This document shows, piece by piece, positions 1 to 5,144 of a stretch of 7,631 bases of DNA (within the stretch, counting starts at the first letter, position 1; each line of letters starts with the position of its first letter). Below the pieces are notes generated by a model. That model saw nothing but the letters and a program-made list of their open reading frames with translations, was not told the origin of the DNA and made no database searches. The position numbers and the translations under genes were made by a program. The stretch is from an uncultured Megasphaera sp. (lineage in GTDB: Bacteria; Bacillota; Negativicutes; Veillonellales; Megasphaeraceae), in the NCBI GenBank assembly GCA_937895695.1, contig CALBLM010000290.1:1-7631 (forward strand), read 5' to 3'.

Positions 1-317
1 ATTTGATGGGCGGATTTCCGATTTGGATTATTCCAACTCTAATTATTAAATGGGTCATGGTCGAAGCGGTCTTTTGGATAGTACGGCCTGATGTATCGCC
101 GTGTAAATTTTTATCCCTGCGGATGGTGGTGGCCTTTTTGGTTTCTTCTGCTTGGATGGTTGTTTCCTATACGGCTGCCGGTGCCATACTATACAGTAGT
201 GTCGCCTCTGCGCTGCCCATGATTCCCGGACTAATTGGTGAAGGTCTTATTAATATGGCCGTTGCCTTTGCAGCAGGCGTTGCACTGCGACATGTACCCA
301 ATAGCCGTACGTATTAA
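1..317 (+). CDS. ECF-transporter S component-like membrane protein, 3' part (5' end outside window)
   Basis: This is the C-terminal part of a very hydrophobic protein; about 104 codons are visible and the frame is open to the window edge. The TTG at 3 and ATG at 6 are probably internal codons, because the visible part begins in the middle of a typical fold. Three likely membrane segments can be seen at visible residues about 8-27, 37-64 and 76-95. The opening GFPIWIIPTLIIKW and the closing EGLINMAVAFAAG resemble substrate-binding (S) subunits of energy-coupling factor vitamin transporters, which hand a vitamin to a shared EcfA/EcfT module. The next gene, 28 bases downstream, is a vitamin B6 kinase, so a pyridoxine-type substrate (PdxU-like) is the obvious inference. 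Substrate assignment is by context only; another small-molecule permease subunit remains possible. Confidence 0.6.
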   Translation, partial: LMGGFPIWIIPTLIIKWVMVEAVFWIVRPDVSPCKFLSLRMVVAFLVSSAWMVVSYTAAGAILYSSVASALPMIPGLIGEGLINMAVAFAAGVALRHVPNSRTY

Positions 318-345
318 TGAGAAATATTCGAAAAGGATGAGAACG

Positions 346-1173
346 ATGAAACGTCAAAAACGAATGGCTCTAGTCAATGATGTTACCGGCTATGGACGAT
401 GTTCTATTGCCGTAGAGCTGCCCATTGTTTCGGCATTAAAAATACAAGGCTGTGTCTTGCCGACCGCCATTTTATCTGTACACACCGGATTTCCGACGTA
501 TTATATGGATGATTATACAGACCGTATGACGCCATATATTAACAACTGGAAGGATAACGGCTTAGCCTTTGATGGTATTTTGACGGGATTTCTAGGGTCA
601 GCTCGACAGAGTGACATTGTATTACAGTTTATTCGTGATTTTAAACAAAAAGAAACAACCGTCATTGTGGATCCTGTCATGGGCGATTACGGCCGATTGT
701 ATCCGTCTTATACGGATGAAATGTGTCAGCGCATGCGACAGCTGTTGACCGTTGCCGATGTGATTACGCCGAATCTGACTGAAGCATGCCGTTTGCTGAA
801 TATTTCCTATCCCGATGGCGGCAACGTTTCGTTGGACCAGCTGGAACAGATGGCACGTGCCTTGGCAGCGATGGGACCGTCGCGACTGGTCATGACGGGG
901 CTGCATGATGGAGATTGGCTGCTGAATTATATGTACGAAACAGGACGGGAGCCAGAAATACAGCGGGTTAAAAAGATTGGCAGCGACCGTTCCGGTACGG
1001 GTGATGTATTTGCAGCGATTGTTGCCGGACAGATTATACAGGGAAAACCCTTGTCCGAAGCAGTTCGTTCAGCAGCAGCGTTTATTAGCAAGGCCATGGT
1101 ATATACGGAAGAATTACAGCTTCCCCATCACTGTGGCCTGGCGTTTGAAGAATTTTTAACGGATTTACGATAA
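346..1173 (+). CDS. pdxK: pyridoxal/pyridoxamine kinase (ribokinase superfamily)
   Basis: The 275-residue product phosphorylates B6 vitamers with ATP to feed pyridoxal 5'-phosphate salvage in the cytoplasm. It has the PfkB/ribokinase-fold layout of PdxK/PdxY enzymes: N-terminal substrate region VNDVTGYGRCS (residues 10-20) and TAILSVHTGFP (about 40-50), DPVMGDYGRLY from residue 109, TPNLTEA from 141, and the anion-hole and catalytic-base motif SGTGD at 216-220, with Asp220 the expected general base. Length matches the family. The ATG at 346 is chosen because AGGA (334-337) lies 8 bases upstream; the in-frame ATG at 337 overlaps that site, and the longer frame back to 235 would overlap the upstream gene. 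It follows a putative vitamin transporter subunit and precedes a radical SAM gene by 14 bases, so the three are likely cotranscribed. The kinase call is strong; preferred vitamer and pdxK versus pdxY naming are not decidable here. Confidence 0.9.
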   Translation: MKRQKRMALVNDVTGYGRCSIAVELPIVSALKIQGCVLPTAILSVHTGFPTYYMDDYTDRMTPYINNWKDNGLAFDGILTGFLGSARQSDIVLQFIRDFKQKETTVIVDPVMGDYGRLYPSYTDEMCQRMRQLLTVADVITPNLTEACRLLNISYPDGGNVSLDQLEQMARALAAMGPSRLVMTGLHDGDWLLNYMYETGREPEIQRVKKIGSDRSGTGDVFAAIVAGQIIQGKPLSEAVRSAAAFISKAMVYTEELQLPHHCGLAFEEFLTDLR

Positions 1174-1187
1174 AGGAGGATATACCG

Positions 1188-1850
1188 ATGATTGTATATA
1201 CGTGTGAAGCTGGTGGAAGATATATTCCCGTGGAAGAAAGTTTACAGGAACGACCGGAAGGAAAACGGTCTGTCTATGTCAATTTGACAAACCGCTGCAC
1301 CTGTTCGTGTACATTTTGTTTGCGGAGCATGAAAAAAATGGCAGAAACCCAAACACTTTGGCTGAAGAAAGAACCGACCGTTGATGAAGTAAAAGAACAG
1401 CTCGATGCGTTGCCGTGGAATTTTGTACAGGAAATTGTATTTTGCGGCTTTGGGGAACCGACAGAACGTCTTGCGGATTTGACAGCCTTGATGAAATATG
1501 TTAAAGAAACCCATCCTGATGTCAAGACGAGGCTCAATACGAATGGCTTATCCGATTTGGCATACAAACGGGATACGGCTCCTGATTTTGGCGGCGGCAT
1601 ATTGGATACGATTTCTATTAGCATGAATGCATCCAATGCAGAACGGTATTTGGCATTGACGAGAAGCCAGTTTGGCATACAGTCTTATGATGCGATGCTG
1701 CAGTTTGCTCAGCATTGTAAACAATATGTACCCAATGTGGTTCTCACCGTCGTAGATCACGTAGAAGACAGCGAAGAAATTCGAAAATGCCGTGCCATTT
1801 GTGAAGGCAAAGGATTGCAGTTGCGTGTCCGCGTGTATGAAGATTCGTAA
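1188..1850 (+). CDS. small radical SAM protein, TatD-associated type
   Basis: The 220-residue protein carries the radical S-adenosylmethionine cluster motif CxxxCxxC at Cys37, Cys41 and Cys44, inside VNLTNRCTCSCTFCLR; an additional Cys39 lies between. GFGEPT at 87-92 is the SAM-contacting GGEP-type segment, and RLNTNG (115-120) is the next beta-strand motif. The YVNLTNRC lead-in and the short length match the family often found beside or fused to TatD-type hydrolases, whose reaction is unknown. A strong AAAGGAGG site (1173-1180) precedes the ATG by 7 bases, and the gene begins 14 bases after the kinase stop. No TatD gene is in the window, so the usual partner is absent on the downstream side. 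It is the last gene before a terminator hairpin at 1937-1991. Radical SAM membership is very secure, the subfamily fairly secure, the substrate unknown. Confidence 0.88.
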   Translation: MIVYTCEAGGRYIPVEESLQERPEGKRSVYVNLTNRCTCSCTFCLRSMKKMAETQTLWLKKEPTVDEVKEQLDALPWNFVQEIVFCGFGEPTERLADLTALMKYVKETHPDVKTRLNTNGLSDLAYKRDTAPDFGGGILDTISISMNASNAERYLALTRSQFGIQSYDAMLQFAQHCKQYVPNVVLTVVDHVEDSEEIRKCRAICEGKGLQLRVRVYEDS

Positions 1851-1887
1851 GTGGTTCGTAGTTCGTTGTTAGTTTTAAGTTAGTAGT
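1851..1887 (+). repeat. degenerate 7-bp-periodic AGTT-rich array (copy A)
   Basis: Immediately after the radical SAM stop codon, the dinucleotide GT recurs at 1851, 1858, 1865, 1872, 1879 and 1886, exactly every 7 bases, in units such as GGTTCGT and AGTTCGT. A cleaner array with the same period lies at 4995-5022, in the same position relative to a conserved box and hairpin. The units are too degenerate and too short to be a CRISPR. Confidence 0.6.
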
Positions 1888-1903
1888 TTATAGAAAGTAC
1901 GTT

Positions 1904-1921
1904 GTCGTGTTGTAAACGATA
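1904..1921 (+). repeat. 18-bp conserved intergenic box (copy A)
   Basis: GTCGTGTTGTAAACGATA matches GTCATGCTGCAAACGATA at 5035-5052 in 15 of 18 positions, and all three differences are transitions. In both places it sits between a 7-bp-periodic array and a terminator-like hairpin. Function unknown. Confidence 0.6.
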
Positions 1922-1936
1922 GATAAGGGCATGCGA

Positions 1937-1991
1937 ATAGGGCTACAGCAAACAGGGAGAAATTGCTCATTTGCTGCAGCTCTATTTTTTT
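1937..1991 (+). terminator. Rho-independent terminator after the radical SAM gene
   Basis: The arms 1937-1952 and 1970-1985 form a 16-position stem with one G-U pair and one A·C mismatch, a 17-base loop, and a run of seven T (1985-1991). AAGGGCA (1925-1931) can also pair with TGCCCTT (2000-2006) outside the hairpin. It closes the pdxK/radical SAM transcription unit. Confidence 0.8.
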
Positions 1992-2027
1992 GTAGTTGTT
2001 GCCCTTTTGTATCCGCTTTTTACACAA

Positions 2028-2071
2028 TTGACAGGAAAATCATTGCTTTTATGATAAGCAGCTAATATAAT
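2028..2071 (+). promoter_or_regulatory. promoter region of the M50 protease gene (two overlapping candidates)
   Basis: Candidate 1 is TTGACA (2028-2033), a 16-base spacer and TATGAT (2050-2055). Candidate 2 is TTGCTT (2043-2048), a 17-base spacer and a perfect TATAAT (2066-2071). Both lie downstream of the terminator and upstream of the 2136 start, so this gene begins a new transcription unit. Which is used cannot be told from sequence. Confidence 0.65.
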
Positions 2072-2076
2072 AATAC

Positions 2077-2106
2077 TACATACGTATGTATAGCATGTAT
2101 GTATAC
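2077..2106. promoter_or_regulatory. palindrome and direct repeat just downstream of the -10 (possible operator)
   Basis: TACATACGTATGTA (2077-2090) is a perfect 14-bp palindrome. GTATGTATA occurs at 2084-2092 and again at 2097-2105, 13 bases apart, and the second copy ends in another GTATAC palindrome. The cluster covers the expected transcription start zone, where a repressor site would act. No known regulator consensus was recognised, and the region is generally TA-rich. Confidence 0.4.
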
Positions 2107-2135
2107 GATGTATTTTATCTTGATGGAGGAATGAT

Positions 2136-2762
2136 ATGTTTGGTTTGAATATATTAAATATGGTTGCCGGTGTACCGGGATTGATTATTGCCTTGGTTGT
2201 TCATGAATATGCCCATGCTGTCATGGCTGTGCGCATGGGGGATGATACACCACGTTTTACAGGACGGTTGACACTCAATCCATTGGCACATATTGACCCT
2301 ATCGGTACGCTCATGTTATTGGTTGCTCAGTTTGGCTGGGCAAAGCCTGTTCTCATTAATCCCAATAATTTTCGCAACTGGAAAAAGGGAGAAATTTGCG
2401 TAGCCCTAGCCGGTCCGGCAGCCAATTTAATCGCTGCCTTTATTGCGTTAGTTGTACAGATTATTGTCATCAAACTGGGGTTGTTTACGACGACGGCGTT
2501 GCGTCCGGTTCTGAATTTGATCGTATTATACAACATCAACTTTGCGATTTTTAACATGATTCCCCTGCCGCCGTTAGATGGTTCCAAAGTACTCATGTGT
2601 TTCCTGCCGACAACATGGAACTATAAATTAGCTAGTTTGGAACGATATAGTTTTCTTATCTTGATTTTACTCATGATGACACCGGTCTTTTCGTATATTT
2701 TGATTCCCTTGCAGCGATTGATTTTTACGCTTTTTACGTATATTTTGATGCCTTTTTTGTAA
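2136..2762 (+). CDS. site-2 protease family membrane metalloprotease (M50)
   Basis: The 208-residue integral membrane protein belongs to the intramembrane zinc protease family that cleaves substrates within or next to the lipid bilayer. The zinc motif HExxH is HEYAH at residues 23-27 inside the first membrane helix, and the third ligand region NMIPLPPLDG ends at Asp148 (140-149). Conserved GWAKPV (67-72) and AGPAANL (92-98) segments lie between. No PDZ domain is present, so it is the short YwhC/Rip-like type rather than RseP. Two further hydrophobic stretches finish the protein (about 172-208). TGGAGGA (2124-2130) precedes the ATG by 5 bases. It has its own promoter and is followed 21 bases later by an exported protein, suggesting a two-gene unit. 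Substrates cannot be inferred. Confidence 0.92.
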   Translation: MFGLNILNMVAGVPGLIIALVVHEYAHAVMAVRMGDDTPRFTGRLTLNPLAHIDPIGTLMLLVAQFGWAKPVLINPNNFRNWKKGEICVALAGPAANLIAAFIALVVQIIVIKLGLFTTTALRPVLNLIVLYNINFAIFNMIPLPPLDGSKVLMCFLPTTWNYKLASLERYSFLILILLMMTPVFSYILIPLQRLIFTLFTYILMPFL

Positions 2763-2783
2763 TCACTTAGAGGAGATGAATAG

Positions 2784-3338
2784 ATGAAATCAGTACGATA
2801 CGCCATATGCTGCGTCTTTGCAGCCATAGCCTTAGTGCCGATATCCGGATTGGCATTTGACTATAAACTATCTGTTGACCAAATTGCGGCTGATCCACTT
2901 ACAGCTTATCAAACAGTATATTTAGGCATGCCGCGGGCAGATTTTGATGAAAATTTTATCGTTCTTCCCGATTGGAAATTTGTAGATACGTCTGATGTCC
3001 ATGAAGAAATCGCAGAACGGTCGACGGGAACGGGCAATGATGACGTAACCGAAGGCATTCGTATCGTGTCGGCAAATACTGCCCCTGATGGCAAAGTACT
3101 GGCCTTTGATAATTATTTCAAGACGAAAAATAAACGGATCGCTAAGTCCATCTATACGCGGCTCATTGCGACGATTTATGCCAATATGGAAAATTTTCCG
3201 CAGAGTCAGCAGCATATGCAAATGACTTGGGTTCAAAACGATGTGACTATTGTCGTATCCTACGGGGAACAGAAAGATGCCCAAGGATATTATGCGGTTA
3301 CGATTCATCGGTATAATAATCGGGAACTCCATGAATAA
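2784..3338 (+). CDS. exported protein of unknown function
   Basis: I do not recognise this 184-residue protein. It begins with a clear Sec signal peptide: Lys2 and Arg5, a hydrophobic core to about residue 21, and a probable signal peptidase I site after GLA (residues 22-24), leaving a mature protein of about 160 residues that starts FDYKL. There is no cysteine in the mature part and no further membrane helix. The segment YLGMPRADFDENF (about 47-59) resembles the LGM-plus-acidic opening of small BamE/SmpA-like envelope domains, but the rest does not convince. AGGAG (2771-2775) lies 8 bases before the ATG. It follows the M50 protease by 21 bases and is probably cotranscribed, which could mean a shared envelope role. 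No terminator was found before the next promoter at 3357. Confidence 0.8.
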   Translation: MKSVRYAICCVFAAIALVPISGLAFDYKLSVDQIAADPLTAYQTVYLGMPRADFDENFIVLPDWKFVDTSDVHEEIAERSTGTGNDDVTEGIRIVSANTAPDGKVLAFDNYFKTKNKRIAKSIYTRLIATIYANMENFPQSQQHMQMTWVQNDVTIVVSYGEQKDAQGYYAVTIHRYNNRELHE

Positions 3339-3356
3339 GCAGATTTCCGCCATTCG

Positions 3357-3385
3357 TTGACATTCCTTATATTCTCTTATATAAT
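3357..3385 (+). promoter_or_regulatory. consensus sigma-70 promoter for htpX
   Basis: TTGACA (3357-3362), a 17-base spacer and TATAAT (3380-3385) are a perfect match to the housekeeping consensus, about 60 bases upstream of the htpX ATG. A start near 3392 is expected. The lack of a terminator upstream means some read-through from the preceding pair is also possible. Confidence 0.85.
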
Positions 3386-3388
3386 GAG

Positions 3389-3431
3389 ATAAATTTATTT
3401 TTACTTTTTGACCTTTAAAATTCTTTTAAAG
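3389..3431. promoter_or_regulatory. two inverted repeats in the htpX leader
   Basis: ATAAATTTAT (3389-3398) is a perfect palindrome at the expected transcription start. CTTTAAAA-TTC-TTTTAAAG (3413-3431) is a perfect 8-bp inverted repeat with a 3-base gap, ending 2 bases before the GAGGTGG ribosome-binding site at 3433. The second could be an operator or a weak hairpin beside the start site. No CIRCE element or full CtsR site is present. Confidence 0.45.
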
Positions 3432-3444
3432 TGAGGTGGATGTA

Positions 3445-4302
3445 ATGAACAGTGTAAAGACTGTATGTTTAATGACATTGTTGGCATGTATTATGATGGC
3501 CATTGGTGGAGCCTTTGGTGGCCGTCATGGTGTCATCATCATGTTGATTATTGCCTTGGGAATGAATTTCTTCTCCTATTGGTTTAGCGATTCGATTGTC
3601 TTGAAAATGTATCATGCTCAGGAAGTCGATGAAACGAGCTATTTATATCGTATCGTTGCTGATTTGGCACAACGCGCTGACCTTCCGATGCCGAAAGTAT
3701 ACGTCATTCCGACAGATGTTCCTAATGCCTTTGCAACCGGACGCAGTCCGTCTCATGCAGCAGTAGCTGCAACAGAAGGCATTATGGAAATGCTCGATGA
3801 AGAAGAAATCCGTGGCGTATTAGCCCATGAAATGTCCCATGTCCTACATCGGGATATTTTGATTAGTACCATTGTTGCTTGCTTTGCCAGTGTCATTTCC
3901 ATGATTGCCAATATTGCCCAATGGGCAGCTATTTTTGGCGGTGGCCGTGATGAAGATGGCGAAAGTTCCAACCCTATTGCCTTGATTGCAACGATTATTA
4001 TTGCGCCCATTGCGGCGGCATTGATTCAGTTTGCCATTTCTCGGACGCGTGAATATATGGCCGATGAAGAAGGGGGACGCATGATTGATGACCCCTTGGC
4101 ACTGGCCCGGGCATTGGCTAAAATCGACAATTATGCCCATTACCAAGTGATGCCGGGTGCCACGAAATCGACAGCCCATATGTGCATTATTAATCCCTTT
4201 TCTGGCATTAGCAGCGGCTTGATGAATTTATTCAGCACCCATCCGCCAACAGAAGAACGGATTGCACGCTTGGAAGCATTAGATAGAAAATTACATGGAT
4301 AA
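3445..4302 (+). CDS. htpX: HtpX family membrane zinc metalloprotease (M48B)
   Basis: The 285-residue protein matches HtpX in length and layout. HtpX is an inner-membrane endopeptidase that degrades damaged or misfolded membrane proteins, acting alongside FtsH in well-studied bacteria. Two N-terminal membrane helices (about 5-25 and 30-48) precede NAFATGR (94-100), the catalytic HExxH as HEMSH (128-132, Glu129 catalytic) and the third zinc ligand Glu203 in RTREYMADEEG (200-210). Further hydrophobic segments lie at about 139-165 and 177-198. The C-terminus holds STHPPTEERI, conserved in the family. ATG 3445 is preferred over the in-frame GTG at 3436 because GAGGTGG (3433-3439) is its ribosome-binding site and overlaps that GTG. 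It is driven by a consensus promoter and followed 17 bases later by a Tim44-like protein gene. Confidence 0.95.
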   Translation: MNSVKTVCLMTLLACIMMAIGGAFGGRHGVIIMLIIALGMNFFSYWFSDSIVLKMYHAQEVDETSYLYRIVADLAQRADLPMPKVYVIPTDVPNAFATGRSPSHAAVAATEGIMEMLDEEEIRGVLAHEMSHVLHRDILISTIVACFASVISMIANIAQWAAIFGGGRDEDGESSNPIALIATIIIAPIAAALIQFAISRTREYMADEEGGRMIDDPLALARALAKIDNYAHYQVMPGATKSTAHMCIINPFSGISSGLMNLFSTHPPTEERIARLEALDRKLHG

Positions 4303-4319
4303 TAAGGAGACACGATGAT

Positions 4320-4928
4320 ATGAAACTCAAGACCCTATGCCTGATTGCCGGTGCTGCCTTCATGGTAGCTGTATCTGCACCGGTGACGACAATGCCTGTA
4401 TGGGCCGCTAAAGGCGGCGCTGTCCGCATGAGTGCCCCTAAGTCTGCACCGATGGCTCCTGCCAAAACAACACCTAATACCGGATCTGGAAGTAATTCGC
4501 AAAGTACGTTGAATCAGAACGCAAAAACGCAACAGCAGACGAAGGCGAATACCAATACGACAGGGCAAAGCAAAGCGAATACCAATACGACGACCCAGTC
4601 TTCATCGCGGTGGGGCGGTATTATGCGCAATGTAGGACTTTTGGCAGGCGGTATGTTTTTGGGCAGTATGCTGAGTAGCCTCTTTGGTTTTGGCAACATG
4701 GGATTTATGGCGGATATGCTCGGCATGTTGTTTTATATTATTCTCCTGTTGGTCATTCTTTCACTGGCAGTACGCTTGTGGAGAAAATTCCGAGGACGCA
4801 AACAACATCAAGAGGATGATGCCTATCGTCGCGGTTATGAAGCAGCGATGCGGCAAAAGCGGCAGGACGATGCGTATACGACGATTGATGTAACGCCCAT
4901 CGATGACGATACAAAGCATAAAAAATAA
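4320..4928 (+). CDS. exported membrane protein resembling the N-terminal half of bacterial Tim44-like proteins
   Basis: The 202-residue product starts with a signal-like segment ending in VWAA (27-30), then GGAVRMSAPKSAP, then a Thr/Asn/Gln/Ser-rich low-complexity linker (about 50-96). A glycine-rich hydrophobic segment follows (about 104-122, GLLAGGMFLGSMLSSLFGFG), then a strong membrane helix (about 132-153) and a basic stop, RLWRKFRGRK. The tail is charged and ends DDDTKHKK. Signal, Ser/Gly-rich linker, glycine-zipper helix and second helix with a basic flank are the arrangement at the start of bacterial Tim44-like proteins, but the C-terminal Tim44/lipid-binding domain is missing. That resemblance is my inference; a generic membrane protein is the alternative. 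AAGGAGA (4304-4310) lies 9 bases before the ATG. Seventeen bases separate it from htpX, so cotranscription is likely and a role in membrane quality control is possible. Confidence 0.8.
   Translation: MKLKTLCLIAGAAFMVAVSAPVTTMPVWAAKGGAVRMSAPKSAPMAPAKTTPNTGSGSNSQSTLNQNAKTQQQTKANTNTTGQSKANTNTTTQSSSRWGGIMRNVGLLAGGMFLGSMLSSLFGFGNMGFMADMLGMLFYIILLLVILSLAVRLWRKFRGRKQHQEDDAYRRGYEAAMRQKRQDDAYTTIDVTPIDDDTKHKK
4541..4600 (+). repeat. 30-bp tandem duplication inside the low-complexity linker
   Basis: GCGAATACCAATACGAC occurs identically at 4545-4561 and 4575-4591, offset by 30 bases (ten codons). It gives two near-identical decapeptides in the protein (KANTNTTGQS and KANTNTTTQS, residues 75-94). The identity at DNA level suggests a recent in-frame duplication that could vary in copy number between strains. 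Confidence 0.8.
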
Positions 4929-4994
4929 TAGATTAGATAAAAGAGACTGTAACATACTGATTTTGTCTATCATGGATTATATTATTTCGTTAAA

Positions 4995-5022
4995 AGTTTG
5001 TAGTTTTTAGTTTGAAGTTTGA
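4995..5022 (+). repeat. four tandem 7-bp repeats (copy B array)
   Basis: AGTTT begins at 4995, 5002, 5009 and 5016, giving four consecutive heptamers (AGTTTGT, AGTTTTT, AGTTTGA, AGTTTGA). The same periodicity is seen in degenerate form at 1851-1887. Each array is followed 12-16 bases later by the conserved 18-bp box. Confidence 0.75.
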
Positions 5023-5034
5023 AAAAAATGAATG

Positions 5035-5052
5035 GTCATGCTGCAAACGATA
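5035..5052 (+). repeat. 18-bp conserved intergenic box (copy B)
   Basis: GTCATGCTGCAAACGATA is the second copy of the box at 1904-1921 (15 of 18 identical). Its first five bases GTCAT are the reverse complement of ATGAC at 5066-5070, just before the hairpin. This pairing is not shared by copy A. Confidence 0.6.
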
Positions 5053-5069
5053 CGCGTAATACGGTATGA

Positions 5070-5130
5070 CAAACGGGCTGTAACAAAATGGATTCAACGT
5101 TCTCATTTTGTTACAGCCTCGTTTGTTTTT
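5070..5130 (+). terminator. long terminator-like hairpin directly before the FliB-like gene
   Basis: The arms 5070-5090 and 5104-5125 pair over 21 base pairs with a single bulged base on the right arm, a 13-base loop, and five T at 5126-5130. It is strong enough to be a Rho-independent terminator for the htpX unit. However, the T-run ends only 2 bases before the AAAGGAG ribosome-binding site (5133-5139) of the next gene, so it may instead act as a leader attenuator for that gene. Confidence 0.8.
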
Positions 5131-5144
5131 GTAAAGGAGATTTG

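Noticed and set aside
235..345. Longer N-terminus for the B6 kinase starting at ATG 235
   Set aside because: It would overlap the upstream transporter gene by more than 80 bases, and the extra residues lie outside the kinase fold; AGGA at 334-337 fits ATG 346.
1274..1678. Minus-strand open frame of 134 codons
   Set aside because: It is antisense to the radical SAM gene, whose motifs are clear, and no convincing ribosome-binding site or family was seen.
2922..3353. Minus-strand open frame of 143 codons opposite the exported unknown protein
   Set aside because: The + strand frame has a good ribosome-binding site and a signal peptide with operon spacing; the minus strand has neither.
3407..3413. 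TTTGACC resembling a CtsR heat-shock repressor half site
   Set aside because: CtsR needs a tandem heptad with 3-base spacing; neither neighbouring heptad matches.
3436..3444. GTG start for htpX at 3436
   Set aside because: The GTG is part of the GAGGTGG ribosome-binding site for ATG 3445.
4941..4970. Possible terminator right after the Tim44-like gene
   Set aside because: Only a 4-bp AGAC/GTCT stem with a long loop and no following T-run could be made.
4995..5022. Possible CRISPR-like array
   Set aside because: Repeats are only 7 bp, contiguous and without unique spacers; they are a simple tandem repeat.
5088..5144. Longer N-terminus for the FliB-like protein starting at ATG 5088
   Set aside because: The codons run through the terminator hairpin loop, right arm and T-run, and lack a ribosome-binding site; AAAGGAG at 5133 marks the start at 5145/5148.
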